The notes under the pieces: generated by a model | Told to the model about the DNA's origin: nothing | Database searches by the model: none | What the model saw: the letters and a program-made list of their open reading frames with translations, nothing else | In this document: piece by piece, positions 8,113 through 17,230 of the stretch | How the letters are laid out: the number at the start of each line of letters is the position of its first letter | Numbering within the stretch: position 1 is the stretch's first letter | Assembly: GCF_000682675.1 (NCBI RefSeq) | Contig: NZ_AWFA01000011.1 | Span: 1-64,000, forward strand | Length of the DNA: 64,000 nt | Reading direction: 5' to 3' | Source of the DNA: Hyphomonas pacifica | GTDB lineage: Bacteria > Pseudomonadota > Alphaproteobacteria > Caulobacterales > Hyphomonadaceae | Translations under genes and position numbers: made by a program

Positions 8113-8889
8113 TTAGTCCTCAAAGGTGCCGATGACCGGCACATGGTCTGAGGGCTTTTCCATCTCGCGGGCCTTACGATAGATCTCGACGGACTGGAGA
8201 CGGTCCGAGGCCTGTGGTGAGCAGAGCAGATGGTCGATCCGGATGCCGTGATCTTTCTTGAAGGCGCCGCCCTGATAGTCCCAGAACGTATATTGATGGG
8301 CGCGTCCATCGGTTAGTTCAAAGGCGTCAGCCAGACCAAGATATTTGAGCTTGCGGAATTCGGCGCGCGTTGAGGGCAGGGCCAGGGCGTCATTCTGCCA
8401 GACCGTCTCGTCCCAGCAATCAACCGGCGTCGGAATGCAGTTATAGTCACCGCACAGCACAAAGGCTTCATCCTGCTTCAGCAGCGCCCGGGCATGACGC
8501 TCCAACGCGTCCATCCATTCCATCTTGTAGTCATACTTCACGCCTGGAGCCGGATTGCCGTTCGGCAGATACAGCCCGCCGACGCGAATCGGCGACTCCG
8601 CCAGAACTAGTGCTTCGATATACCGGGCCTGGTCATCCTCCAGGGTCGGAAGGCCTTTCGTCACATCCTCAATCTCATGCCGTGAGAGGAGCGCGACGCC
8701 ATTATAGCTCTTCTGTCCCAGAACGGCACAATTCCAGCCCTGTTCCTCAATTTCCAGGTAGGGAAAGGCGTCCGTCTCACATTTGATTTCCTGCAGGCAG
8801 ACAACATCACAGTCTATTGACTGTAATACCTCCAGCACTGTGGGGAGACGGGCCTTGATCGAGTTGACATTCCAGGTGGCGATACGCAT
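8113..8889 (-). CDS. xthA: Exodeoxyribonuclease III / AP endonuclease
   Basis: 258 residues, the usual length for the ExoIII (Xth) family. It cleaves DNA 5' to abasic sites and removes 3'-blocking groups in base-excision repair. Visible family motifs are the N-terminal RIATWNVNSIKAR, LQEIKC with the metal-binding Glu, GDYNCIPT, and SDHVPVIG at the C-terminus with the catalytic Asp-His. The gene is transcribed away from tatA and converges on the GH9 gene, 15 bases away. Confidence 0.96.
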   Translation of the reverse strand: MRIATWNVNSIKARLPTVLEVLQSIDCDVVCLQEIKCETDAFPYLEIEEQGWNCAVLGQKSYNGVALLSRHEIEDVTKGLPTLEDDQARYIEALVLAESPIRVGGLYLPNGNPAPGVKYDYKMEWMDALERHARALLKQDEAFVLCGDYNCIPTPVDCWDETVWQNDALALPSTRAEFRKLKYLGLADAFELTDGRAHQYTFWDYQGGAFKKDHGIRIDHLLCSPQASDRLQSVEIYRKAREMEKPSDHVPVIGTFED

Positions 8890-8970
8890 GAGGTCTCTAT
8901 TAGCAGCTTCGCCCCATTGTTCCAGCGGGCAGTGCTGCCTATAATTGGGTAATTCCTCAAGGAGAACCGC

Positions 8971-9189
8971 ATGTCACCGAGTTGGATTCAATTGCTGATC
9001 GTCGTGGTCGTTGCGCTGCTCCTGTTTGGCGGCCGGGGGCGCATTTCCTCGATCATGGGTGACATGGCGAAAGGCATTGGTGCTTTCCGCAAGGGCCTGA
9101 AGGATGAGGAAGAGACCAAATCCGTCGAGAAAGACGAGACCATGGTCAATGTCACGCCTCAGAAAGATGAGACGAAGGCCTCGTCATAA
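8971..9189 (+). CDS. tatA: Sec-independent protein translocase TatA
   Basis: 72 residues: a short N-terminal membrane helix (about 5-21), the [17 protein letters not shown] hinge and amphipathic helix, and a charged tail. TatA oligomerises to form the pore for folded twin-arginine substrates. An AAGGAG ribosome-binding site precedes the ATG. It begins the tatABC operon, 24 bases before tatB. Confidence 0.96.
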   Translation: MSPSWIQLLIVVVVALLLFGGRGRISSIMGDMAKGIGAFRKGLKDEEETKSVEKDETMVNVTPQKDETKASS

Positions 9190-9213
9190 TCCGCCGAGTG
9201 GAGGGCGCATAGA

Positions 9214-9639
9214 ATGCTGCCCGGAATCGGGTTTTCCGAACTCCTTTTGCTGGGGCTTGCGGCGCTGATCATTGTTGGCCCGAAAGACCTGCCATTGATG
9301 ATGCGCCGTGTCGGACAATTTGTCGGCAAGGGCCGCGCCATGGCACGTGAGTTCCAGGCCGCTTTCGAAGACATCGCCCGGCAGAGCGAACTGGACGAGC
9401 TGCGCAAGGAAATCGAAAGCCTCAAGCGCGACAATGCCATGCAGGATGCGGCGGCTGATCTCGCTGCTGTTGAGGCTGACATCAATTCTTCCGTCATGGC
9501 ACAGCACCCGCAGGCTGAAGCGCCGTCAAAGCCCCAGCCAACGGAGCCAACTATAGTGCCGCAAGACGCGCAATTGACCAGCGCGCCGGATACGCCGGAA
9601 AGCACTGAAACCAAGAAGCCCGGGGATGATGCCGAGTGA
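9214..9639 (+). CDS. tatB: Sec-independent protein translocase TatB
   Basis: 141 residues. A membrane helix (about 4-21) with the TatB-typical MLPGIGFSELLLLG start is followed by an amphipathic helix, a long charged helical region and a Pro/Thr/Glu-rich tail. TatB forms the twin-arginine signal receptor with TatC. The stop overlaps the GTG start of tatC (GTGA), indicating translational coupling. Confidence 0.95.
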   Translation: MLPGIGFSELLLLGLAALIIVGPKDLPLMMRRVGQFVGKGRAMAREFQAAFEDIARQSELDELRKEIESLKRDNAMQDAAADLAAVEADINSSVMAQHPQAEAPSKPQPTEPTIVPQDAQLTSAPDTPESTETKKPGDDAE

Positions 9640-10466
9640 GTACAGTGCCCCCCAAAGACGAACAGCCCAATTTTACGGATGACGAAGTTGAGGCGAGCCG
9701 CGCGCCGCTGCTTGAGCATCTGACAGAGCTGCGCTCGCGCCTCATCAAATCGATCATCGCGCTAAGTGTTGCCTCCATTGTCTGTTTCTTCTTTGCCGAG
9801 CACATTTACGACTTCCTGCTCGCGCCCTTCGCGCGCATGGCAGAGGGCATTCGTGGCACGCAGCTGGAGCTGATATTCACTGGCCCGATGGAATTCTTCT
9901 TTGCCAAGCTGAAGCTGGCCGTGTTCGCAGGTATCTTCCTGTCTTTCCCGGTCATGGCCTGGCAGGTCTACCGCTTTGTGGCGCCGGGGCTCTACAAGGA
10001 AGAGCGGGGCGCGTTCTGGCCGTATCTTGTCTTCGCGCCTCTTCTGTTTGTGCTGGGCGCGACCTTTGTTTACTTCCTGATGCTGCCCATGCTGGCGCGC
10101 TTTGCCGTGTCTCAGGAGCAGATCGAGAGTAGCGTGGCGACGATCAAACTGTTGCCGCGTGTCTCGGAATATCTCTCCTTGGTGATGGCGCTGATGCTGG
10201 CCTTTGGCCTGTCCTTCCAGCTGCCGGTGATTCTTAGCCTTCTGGGACGGATCGGCATTGTCTCTTCGGATGCGCTGGCCAAGGGCCGGAAATATGCCAT
10301 CGTCGCTATCCTGGCCTTTGCGGCCTTCTTCACCCCGCCGGATGTAATCTCCCAGGTTCTGCTGACCGTGCCGGTGCTGTTCCTGTATGAAGTCTCCATC
10401 TGGTGCGTGAAGCTGATCGAGAAGAAGCAGGCCGAGCAGGACGCCGAGGCCGAAGCAAAGTCCTGA
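9636..10466 (+). CDS. tatC: Sec-independent protein translocase TatC
   Basis: 276 residues with six predicted membrane segments. The family signature LLEHLTELRSRL near the N-terminus and the FTGPMEFFFAKLK segment after the first loop are present. TatC recognises the twin-arginine signal peptide. The start is the GTG overlapping the tatB stop. The C-terminus is a short, charged cytoplasmic tail. serS follows after 87 bases. Confidence 0.96.
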   Translation: MSTVPPKDEQPNFTDDEVEASRAPLLEHLTELRSRLIKSIIALSVASIVCFFFAEHIYDFLLAPFARMAEGIRGTQLELIFTGPMEFFFAKLKLAVFAGIFLSFPVMAWQVYRFVAPGLYKEERGAFWPYLVFAPLLFVLGATFVYFLMLPMLARFAVSQEQIESSVATIKLLPRVSEYLSLVMALMLAFGLSFQLPVILSLLGRIGIVSSDALAKGRKYAIVAILAFAAFFTPPDVISQVLLTVPVLFLYEVSIWCVKLIEKKQAEQDAEAEAKS

Positions 10467-10553
10467 TCCGGGCCTTGTAAGCACTTCCCCCGGTTGCAGC
10501 TTTGCCCGCTGCGGATTACAGCAGTGACCGACTGATCAGACAGGAAACACCCC

Positions 10554-11840
10554 ATGTTCGATATCCGTGCCATCCGTGAAAATCCCGACGCATTCCGTGC
10601 CGCCTGGAACCGGAAGAAGCCGGGCCTGGGCGACTCCGTAGACGACATCCTTGCGCATGACGCCGCCGTCCGCACGGCAGTGACCGACAAGCAGGAAGCC
10701 GAAAAGGCTCGCAACGAAACCTCCAAGCTGATCGGAAAGGCGAAAGCCTCTGGCGATGAGGCGGAGTTTGAACGTCTGCGCAAGGTGGTGGCCGATGCCA
10801 AGGAAACCATCGAAGCGGCTGGAGAGCAGGAAGAGGCTGCACGCCAGCTGCTGGACGATCTGCTCTATGGCCTGCCGAACATTCCGCTGGACGAAGTGCC
10901 GGACGGTCAGGACGAAGACGGCAATGTCGAGCAAAGCCGCTGGGGCGAGCCGAAAGCCTATGATTTCGAGGTGAAAGACCATGCCGACCTCGGCGAGGCG
11001 CTCGGCATGATGGATTTCGAGACGGCGGCGAAGATGAGCGGTGCGCGCTTTGTGCTGCTCTCCGGCAAACTCGCCCGTCTGGAACGTGCCCTTGCCGCCT
11101 TCATGCTGGACGTGCAGACGGAAGAACATGGGTATACGGAATGCTCTCCGCCTGTTTTAGTCAAGGATCAAGCGCTTGTCGGGACGGGCCAGTTACCCAA
11201 GTTTGCCGAAGATCTATTCAGGACAACGGCGGACCACTACCTTATTCCCACAGCTGAAGTCCCGCTGACGAATATTGTCCGTGAAAGCATCACCGAGGCT
11301 GACTATCTGCCGCGCCGCTTTACCGCACACACACCATGCTTCCGCTCTGAAGCAGGCAGTGCCGGACGTGATACTAAGGGCATGATCCGCCTGCACCAGT
11401 TCAACAAAGTAGAGCTTGTCTCCGTGGTCGCGAACCAGGAAGAGGGCCTGCAGGAGCTGGAACGGATGACAGGCTGCGCCGAGGAAATCCTGAAGCGCCT
11501 GAACCTGCCGTTCCGCCGCATGCTGCTCTGTGCTGGCGACATGGGGGCAGGGGCTCGCAAGACCTATGACCTTGAAGTCTGGTTGCCGAGCCAGGACACC
11601 TATCGCGAAATCAGTTCGTGTTCCTACTGCGGAGACTATCAGGCCCGCCGCATGAATGCGCGCTATCGCCCGGAAGCCGGCGCGAAACCTGAATTTGTTC
11701 ATACACTGAACGGTTCCGGCCTCGCTGTCGGCCGCACATTGGTGGCCATTCTGGAAAACTACCAGAACGCCGACGGCTCCATCACCGTACCGGAAGCCCT
11801 GCGTGGCTACATGAACGGCCTTGAGGTGATTTCGGCATGA
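10554..11840 (+). CDS. serS: Seryl-tRNA synthetase
   Basis: 428 residues, usual length. The N-terminal antiparallel coiled-coil arm (about 1-110) binds the long variable arm of tRNA-Ser. The class II catalytic core follows, with motif 2 ([17 protein letters not shown]) and motif 3 ([17 protein letters not shown]) visible. It charges tRNA-Ser with serine. An AGGAAA ribosome-binding site precedes the ATG. The tat-serS-surE-pcm order is conserved in related alphaproteobacteria. Confidence 0.97.
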   Translation: MFDIRAIRENPDAFRAAWNRKKPGLGDSVDDILAHDAAVRTAVTDKQEAEKARNETSKLIGKAKASGDEAEFERLRKVVADAKETIEAAGEQEEAARQLLDDLLYGLPNIPLDEVPDGQDEDGNVEQSRWGEPKAYDFEVKDHADLGEALGMMDFETAAKMSGARFVLLSGKLARLERALAAFMLDVQTEEHGYTECSPPVLVKDQALVGTGQLPKFAEDLFRTTADHYLIPTAEVPLTNIVRESITEADYLPRRFTAHTPCFRSEAGSAGRDTKGMIRLHQFNKVELVSVVANQEEGLQELERMTGCAEEILKRLNLPFRRMLLCAGDMGAGARKTYDLEVWLPSQDTYREISSCSYCGDYQARRMNARYRPEAGAKPEFVHTLNGSGLAVGRTLVAILENYQNADGSITVPEALRGYMNGLEVISA

Positions 11841-11983
11841 GCCCTCACCTCCCACGCCCTTCGGGCGCGGGTTTCTCCCTTCCCGAGGGGAGAGGGGGCA
11901 GATGTGGGGCACGGATAAATCCCTCTCCCGATTTCGGGAGAGGAGGAAGTCATCGCACCAGCGATCGTATGTGAGGGAACACT
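11841..11983. repeat. Intergenic palindromic element between serS and surE (REP-like)
   Basis: Three hairpin-forming parts are packed into the 143-base gap. CGCCC-TTC-GGGCG lies at 11855-11867. An imperfect CTCCC/GGGGAG pair lies around 11875-11893. A perfect 9-bp stem, CCTCTCCCG/CGGGAGAGG with an ATTT loop, lies at 11922-11943. There is no T-run, so a simple intrinsic terminator is unlikely. The layout resembles dispersed intergenic palindromes of proteobacteria, but only one copy is visible here. Confidence 0.5.
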
Positions 11984-12745
11984 ATGAGAATTCTGCTGAC
12001 CAATGATGATGGCATCAACGCGCCGGGCCTGGCTGTGCTGGAAGAGATCGCTCGTGAGATTTCGGATGATATCTGGATCGCCGCGCCCGAAGAGGAACAG
12101 TCCGGCAAGGGCCGTGCCATCTCGCTGACGCATCCGGTGCGCACGCGCAAGGTGGGCGACAAGGCCTGGGCCGTGGCGGGCACACCGTCTGACTGTGTGC
12201 TGCTGGCCACGCATAATCTGATGCCGGAGAAGCCTGACCTTGTGCTGTCCGGCGTCAATCGCGGCCAGAACATTGCCGAGGACACAAGCTTTTCCGGCAC
12301 CATCGCCGGCGCCATGTTCGGCATGCAGATGGGCATTCCGTCGGTTGCCCTCAGCCAGGCGCAGAGCTTTCGCGAGCGCGGGTCTCTGCCATGGGATACG
12401 GCCCGCAAATGGGGCAGCAAGGCGCTGAAGCCGCTAATCGAAACCGGCTGGCCGGGCGATGTCGTGATGAATGTGAACTTCCCGGATGTGGACCCTGACG
12501 ATGTCAAAGGCATCAAGGTGACCCGCCAGGGCTTCCGGGATGAATCCATTATCCATACCGACCGGCGTGAAGACCTGCGCGGCAATGATTATTACTGGAT
12601 CGGCTATCGCGGAAAAATGTCGAAGCCTGCCGAGGGTACTGATCTGCGCGCCATTTATGATGGCTATGTCTCCATTTCTCCGCTTCATGTGGACTTGACG
12701 CATGAAGTGTTCCTCAGGACGCTGCGGGAGATATGGAAGAGCTGA
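11984..12745 (+). CDS. surE: 5'-nucleotidase SurE
   Basis: 253 residues. The metal-site start MRILLTNDDGINAPGL with the paired aspartates at 8-9, and the SGVNRGQN motif with the metal-binding Asn, identify the SurE survival-protein phosphatase. It removes phosphate from nucleoside 5'- and 3'-monophosphates and is linked to stationary-phase survival. A GAGGGAA ribosome-binding site precedes the ATG. The 3' end overlaps the start of pcm by 13 bases. Confidence 0.96.
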   Translation: MRILLTNDDGINAPGLAVLEEIAREISDDIWIAAPEEEQSGKGRAISLTHPVRTRKVGDKAWAVAGTPSDCVLLATHNLMPEKPDLVLSGVNRGQNIAEDTSFSGTIAGAMFGMQMGIPSVALSQAQSFRERGSLPWDTARKWGSKALKPLIETGWPGDVVMNVNFPDVDPDDVKGIKVTRQGFRDESIIHTDRREDLRGNDYYWIGYRGKMSKPAEGTDLRAIYDGYVSISPLHVDLTHEVFLRTLREIWKS

Positions 12746-13386
12746 TCGCCGACCCGTTCCGTGCCGCCCGCCTTGTCCTGCGCCTGCGCCAGGAGGGGGT
12801 CACCGATGATGCCGTGCTGAAGGCGATGGAAACCATCGACCGCGGGGCCTTTGTCGAGGGAGAGGAGCTGAAGAAGCTCGCTTTTGATGATTGCGTGCTG
12901 CCGATCCCTTGCGGGCAGACAATTCCGCGCCCTGCCGTAACCGGGCAGCTTTTGCAGGCCATGGGTCTTGGCCCGTCGCGGCTGGCGCGCATCCTTATGA
13001 TCGGCATGGGCTCGGGATACACGGCGGCGCTCGCCGGGCAACTCGGCTCGGATGTGTTCGCCGTTGAGCGCTATGACCGTCTGACGGAAGCGGCACGTCA
13101 GCGTATTGTGCGGCTGGGTCTCAGTAATGTGGCCGTGCGTCATGGCGACGGAATGCTCGGGTGGGCAGAGCGCGGGCCTTATGACCGCATCCTTCTGACA
13201 GGGCAGGTGGATGAGGTGCCGGACGTGCTACTCTCGCAGCTTGCGAAGGGCGGACTGCTGCTCGCGCCTATGCAGCGCGAGGGCAGGCAACAGATTGCGC
13301 GCATGAATGCTGATCGACAGACAGAGTGGATTGGCCTGTCTTTTCCGCTTCCGGCGCTGGCCGAGGGAAAATCCCGCATTCTTTAG
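12733..13386 (+). CDS. pcm: Protein-L-isoaspartate O-methyltransferase
   Basis: 217 residues. It methylates L-isoaspartyl residues with AdoMet as the first step of protein repair. The AdoMet-binding motif I appears as MIGMGSGYTAALA (about 93-105) followed by the acidic VERYDRL. The PCMT segment around VLPIPCGQTIPRP is present. Its start lies inside the end of surE, its usual partner in stationary-phase survival. No peptidase M23/LysM gene follows before yajC, although one often does in relatives. Confidence 0.95.
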   Translation: MEELIADPFRAARLVLRLRQEGVTDDAVLKAMETIDRGAFVEGEELKKLAFDDCVLPIPCGQTIPRPAVTGQLLQAMGLGPSRLARILMIGMGSGYTAALAGQLGSDVFAVERYDRLTEAARQRIVRLGLSNVAVRHGDGMLGWAERGPYDRILLTGQVDEVPDVLLSQLAKGGLLLAPMQREGRQQIARMNADRQTEWIGLSFPLPALAEGKSRIL

Positions 13387-13478
13387 CCGGATTTGCGCAT
13401 CTGCAGGCCTTGTTTGCCAATACATGCGGCCACAGCTATAGGGGCAGGAAATTCTCAGGGGTTCACGGGAGACATATC

Positions 13479-13850
13479 ATGCTGAACAGACTTGCCGCAC
13501 TGACGATCGGGGCGACCGCCCTTGGCCTGCCCGCACTGGCACAAGCCGCTCCATCCGAATCCGGTCCAAGTATTATCAGCCAGGTCCTGCTGTTTCTGCC
13601 GCTGATCCTGATCTTCTACTTCCTGCTGATGCGTCCTCAGCAGCAGCGAGCCAAAAAGCACAAGGCGATGATCGAGGGCCTCAAGCGCGGTGACACGGTC
13701 ATCACGTCCGGCGGCCTGATTGGCAAGGTGACTAAGGCTGGTGACACAGAGATCACCGTTGAGCTGGGTGACAACATGCGCGTCCAGATGATCAAGGCGA
13801 TGGTCATCGAAGTGCGCGGCAAGAATGATCCTGTCCCTGCCAACGATTAA
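13479..13850 (+). CDS. yajC: Preprotein translocase subunit YajC
   Basis: 123 residues from the ATG with a GGGAG ribosome-binding site; an open frame runs further upstream into pcm but is not coding-like. An N-terminal hydrophobic stretch ends in an Ala-rich region. A main membrane helix (about 29-47) is followed by RPQQQRAKKHKAMIEGLKRGD, trimmed here to its key residues RPQQ and KRGD, and by the small beta domain. It is an accessory of SecDF at the Sec channel and is followed by secD and secF. Confidence 0.95.
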   Translation: MLNRLAALTIGATALGLPALAQAAPSESGPSIISQVLLFLPLILIFYFLLMRPQQQRAKKHKAMIEGLKRGDTVITSGGLIGKVTKAGDTEITVELGDNMRVQMIKAMVIEVRGKNDPVPAND

Positions 13851-13859
13851 GGGCCTTTA

Positions 13860-13876
13860 GGGCCGGCTGCCGGCCC
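13860..13876 (+). other. Strong GC hairpin between yajC and secD
   Basis: GGGCCGG and CCGGCCC form a perfect 7-bp stem around a 3-base loop in the 48-base gap. No T-run follows, so it is more likely an mRNA stability or processing structure, or a weak attenuator, than a terminator. Confidence 0.45.
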
Positions 13877-13898
13877 GCCCCACGATAAGGAATCCCCA

Positions 13899-15506
13899 AT
13901 GCTTCAGTTTCCACCCTGGAAGGTTGCGCTCATCCTGTTGGCTCTAGCGTGGGGCGTCGTCATGGCGCTGCCAAACGTCGTGAACATGGATAATGCCCCT
14001 GGTTTCATGCCCAAGAAGGGCGTGAATTTGGGCCTGGACCTTCAGGGCGGTGTCTATCTGATGATGGAGATCGACCCCGATGAGGTGATTGCGAACCGTC
14101 TGGAAGTGTTTGCAGGCGATGTGCGCGGCGCGCTCAGCAATGTGTCCCCTTCCGAACGCATCGGCCACCTGCCGGAAGTGAAAGGCCGAGAGCTTGAGAT
14201 CAAGCTGACCCGCCCGGATGCAGATGGTAATTTCCCGCTTGATGAGGCCCTGCGACGTATCCGCAAGCTGAATGGCAGTGTGGAAGGCGCCATTGGCGGC
14301 GCCAAGACCTATGAGATCGAGGCGCGCGGGAATGATACGATCATCGTCAGCGTGCCGCAGACGTCTGAAGAGGCCCTGATGAAGGATGCGCTCGGCAAGA
14401 CGATGACTATCGTTCGCCGACGGGTGGACCCGGATGGGGTGTCCGAGATTTCCATCACGCCTCAAGGCAACAGCCGCATCATTCTGGAAGCGCCGGGCGA
14501 GCCTGATCCGCAGCGCCTGAAGGATTTGCTAAGCCGTGATGGCAAGATGACTTTCAATCTGGTCGACAACAGCCCTTCTGCAATCACCGCTGCGCAGAGC
14601 GGCGTGGTGAAGCCCGGCTATCGTCTACTGGAAGGTCCAACTACCGGACCGCTACTTGTTCGAAATATTCCGGAAGTTGTCGGTTCTGACATCGCCAATG
14701 CGGCGCAAGGGTTTGATGAGGCGAACCGCCCGCAAATCAACTTCCGTCTCAATAGCAATGGCTCACGCAAATTCTACAACACGACCCGTTCCAATTCCGG
14801 CAAGCTGTTTGCTATTGTTCTGGATGATGTGATCATGTCCGCGCCGCGGATCAATGAACCGATCCCGGGCGGCAGTGTTCGCATTACGGGTGATTTTACA
14901 CAGGAAGAAGCCCAAGACCTTGCGGCGATTATCGAAGCCGGCGAAATGCCGGCAAAGGTTCAGTTTCTGGATCAGCGTACTGTCAGCCCGACATTGGGCC
15001 ACGACTCCATCCGCGCAGGGACACGCGCCTCCATGATCGGCCTAGCCCTGGTCGCGATCTTCATGATTGTCGCTTACGGCCTGATGGGAGGCCTCGCAGT
15101 CGGCTCGCTGGCCGCGAATATTATCTTGATCCTTGGTGCTCTCTCCGGCCTCGGCGCAACGCTGACCCTGCCTGGCATTGCCGGTATTATCCTGACAATC
15201 GGTATGGCGGTGGATGCCAACGTGCTGGTGTTTGAACGTATTCGCGAAGAACAGCGGGCTGGGCGCTCGCCCATGACTGCAGTTCAGGCGGGGTATGAGC
15301 GCGCGCTCTCAACCATTCTGGACGCCAACATCACCACGCTGATCGCGGCTGTGATCCTCTATCTGCTTGGGTCCGGCCCCGTGAAAGGCTTCGCGGTGAC
15401 CCTGGCGATCGGTATCGTGACGTCCGTGTTTACGGCCTTTGTCGTGACGCGCTGGTTTACCGTCATGTGGCTGAAAGCCTTCCGCCCCAAGAAGCTCGCA
15501 GTCTAG
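13899..15506 (+). CDS. secD: Protein translocase subunit SecD
   Basis: 535 residues. An N-terminal membrane helix, a large periplasmic domain including the GVNLGLDLQGGVYL motif (about 40-55), and a C-terminal bundle of five membrane helices with GMAVDANVLVFERIREE are visible. SecD, with SecF, uses the proton-motive force to pull substrates through SecYEG on the periplasmic side. An AAGGAA ribosome-binding site precedes the ATG; secF follows after 18 bases. Confidence 0.97.
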   Translation: MLQFPPWKVALILLALAWGVVMALPNVVNMDNAPGFMPKKGVNLGLDLQGGVYLMMEIDPDEVIANRLEVFAGDVRGALSNVSPSERIGHLPEVKGRELEIKLTRPDADGNFPLDEALRRIRKLNGSVEGAIGGAKTYEIEARGNDTIIVSVPQTSEEALMKDALGKTMTIVRRRVDPDGVSEISITPQGNSRIILEAPGEPDPQRLKDLLSRDGKMTFNLVDNSPSAITAAQSGVVKPGYRLLEGPTTGPLLVRNIPEVVGSDIANAAQGFDEANRPQINFRLNSNGSRKFYNTTRSNSGKLFAIVLDDVIMSAPRINEPIPGGSVRITGDFTQEEAQDLAAIIEAGEMPAKVQFLDQRTVSPTLGHDSIRAGTRASMIGLALVAIFMIVAYGLMGGLAVGSLAANIILILGALSGLGATLTLPGIAGIILTIGMAVDANVLVFERIREEQRAGRSPMTAVQAGYERALSTILDANITTLIAAVILYLLGSGPVKGFAVTLAIGIVTSVFTAFVVTRWFTVMWLKAFRPKKLAV

Positions 15507-15524
15507 GCCCGTAGGAGAAACATC

Positions 15525-16514
15525 ATGCTACTCAAATACTGGCCTGAAGAGACAAAGCTGAAGTTCATGAATTTGCGCCTGATCGGCGCGATGGTTTCAG
15601 CCTTGATGATTGCGGCTTCCGTTTTCTTTCTCGGCACGCGCGGGCTCAATTTCGGGGTCGACTTTGCCGGCGGTACGGTAATGGAACTGGAGCAGACGGA
15701 TACAATCACGGTTGAGGCTGTCCGCGCAGCCATGCCGCTCAGTGCTGAAGTGAACAGCGCCGTCGGCACCGATGCCCGCAGCATTGTCGTCGTGAAGTTC
15801 GGCGAGGCAGATCCTGCAGAACTGGGGGAGGCGTTCCAAGCGCTTTCGCCTGCGGATCAAGCTGAGCGTGCAACAGGCGCAACCAATGAGTTTGTAGTCC
15901 GTGTACTGAAGGAAAAGCTGAACATATCTGACGATCAGTTTCTTCGGAATGATTCCGTGGGGCCGAAAGTCTCCAGTGAGCTTTTCCGGGATGGTATTAC
16001 CGCGCTTGTCGTCGCGCTTGCGCTGATGCTGGCCTATATCTGGTTCCGGTTTGAATGGCAGTTCTCGATTGGTGCTGTTGCGGCGCTGGCGCACGATGTC
16101 ATCATCACCTTGGGTGTCTTTGCGCTGATGCAGCTGGAGTTCAACCTGACGACCATCGCCGCCTTGCTGACGATCATTGGTTACTCAATGAACGATACGG
16201 TTGTTGTGTTCGACCGGGTGCGGGAAGAAAAGCGGAAGTACAAGAAGATGCCGGACCGTCAGGTGATCGACCTGGCCCTGAACAGCACGCTGTCTCGTAC
16301 CTTGCTGACGTCTGGCACAACGCTTCTGGCGCTGTTGGCAATCTTCTTCCTGGGCGGTCCCGTTTTGCGCGGCATGAGTTTCGCCCTTATTTGGGGCATT
16401 CTGATCGGGACATACTCATCTATCTTCATTGCCTCCAGCATCGTGCTGGCGCTGGGTATGGACCTGAACAAGAAACCTTCCGACGAAGTGCAAGGGTTTC
16501 AGGGCGCGCCGTAG
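15525..16514 (+). CDS. secF: Protein translocase subunit SecF
   Basis: 329 residues. The LNFGVDFAGGTVMEL motif after the first helix and the five C-terminal membrane segments, with YSMNDTVVVFDRVREE, are typical. It is the partner of SecD in the proton-driven export motor. It is the last gene of the rightward tat-to-sec run; the next gene is convergent, 19 bases away. Confidence 0.97.
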   Translation: MLLKYWPEETKLKFMNLRLIGAMVSALMIAASVFFLGTRGLNFGVDFAGGTVMELEQTDTITVEAVRAAMPLSAEVNSAVGTDARSIVVVKFGEADPAELGEAFQALSPADQAERATGATNEFVVRVLKEKLNISDDQFLRNDSVGPKVSSELFRDGITALVVALALMLAYIWFRFEWQFSIGAVAALAHDVIITLGVFALMQLEFNLTTIAALLTIIGYSMNDTVVVFDRVREEKRKYKKMPDRQVIDLALNSTLSRTLLTSGTTLLALLAIFFLGGPVLRGMSFALIWGILIGTYSSIFIASSIVLALGMDLNKKPSDEVQGFQGAP

Positions 16515-16533
16515 CTTTAACGGCGCTTTCCCC

Positions 16534-17097
16534 TTATTCTCCCAATACGATGTGACGCTGAAGCAGGGCCTCAATGGCATCCTTCGGCGTGTCGCAATGC
16601 ACCAGCGAGGCGCGGAAGTTCTCCGGGGTGAACTTGCCGTCGATGATGTGGTCCATCAGTTCGAAGAAGGGGGACCAGAAGCCATCCTCGTCCAAAAAGG
16701 CCATTGGCTTTGCATGCAAGCCCAAGCGGGCCCAGGACAGTATCTCCACGGCTTCTTCCAGGGTGCCGATACCGCCCGGCAGCACAATGAAGGCATCTGA
16801 TTCATCAAACATCATCTGCTTCCGAATGTGCATGTTCTCTACGATGCGGTGCTCCACCTCATCATAGATCATCTCCTTGTCCAGCAGGAAGCGGGGCATG
16901 ATGCCCAGCACATCGCCGGCAGACTCATGAGCGGCGCGTGCGCAGGCCCCCATAAGGCCAACACCGCCGCCGCCATAGACCAAGCGCAAATCATGCTTGG
17001 CGAGTTCGCGGCCCAATTCCTCGGCCAATCTGAGATAGCCTGGTTGAACCGCATCAGAGGCACCGCAATACACGCAGACCGACTTGATTTTGCTCAT
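16534..17097 (-). CDS. LOG-family nucleotide hydrolase (cytokinin riboside 5'-monophosphate phosphoribohydrolase-like)
   Basis: 187 residues from the ATG; a GTG three codons earlier is also in frame. The Rossmann-type LOG fold is shown by YGGGGVGLMG near the N-terminus and the catalytic PGGIGTLEE motif about residue 107-115. The family releases a base from nucleoside 5'-monophosphates; in bacteria the usual substrate is often AMP. It is a single gene converging on secF and divergent from the ABC exporter. Confidence 0.9.
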   Translation of the reverse strand: MSKIKSVCVYCGASDAVQPGYLRLAEELGRELAKHDLRLVYGGGGVGLMGACARAAHESAGDVLGIMPRFLLDKEMIYDEVEHRIVENMHIRKQMMFDESDAFIVLPGGIGTLEEAVEILSWARLGLHAKPMAFLDEDGFWSPFFELMDHIIDGKFTPENFRASLVHCDTPKDAIEALLQRHIVLGE

Positions 17098-17230
17098 TCG
17101 AAACACGCCTTTCTACTGTGTGGGCTAGCCGGTATATGGGCCCTGCAACGCAACCGCCAGTGACATTTTCAGGGTGCTTTGCTGTCTCTGGCAACATCCA
17201 GGGTTTGCTGTCTGGATGTTTTGTTACCAT

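Noticed and set aside
11922..11943. Intrinsic terminator of serS
   Set aside because: The stem is perfect but no T-run follows on either side.
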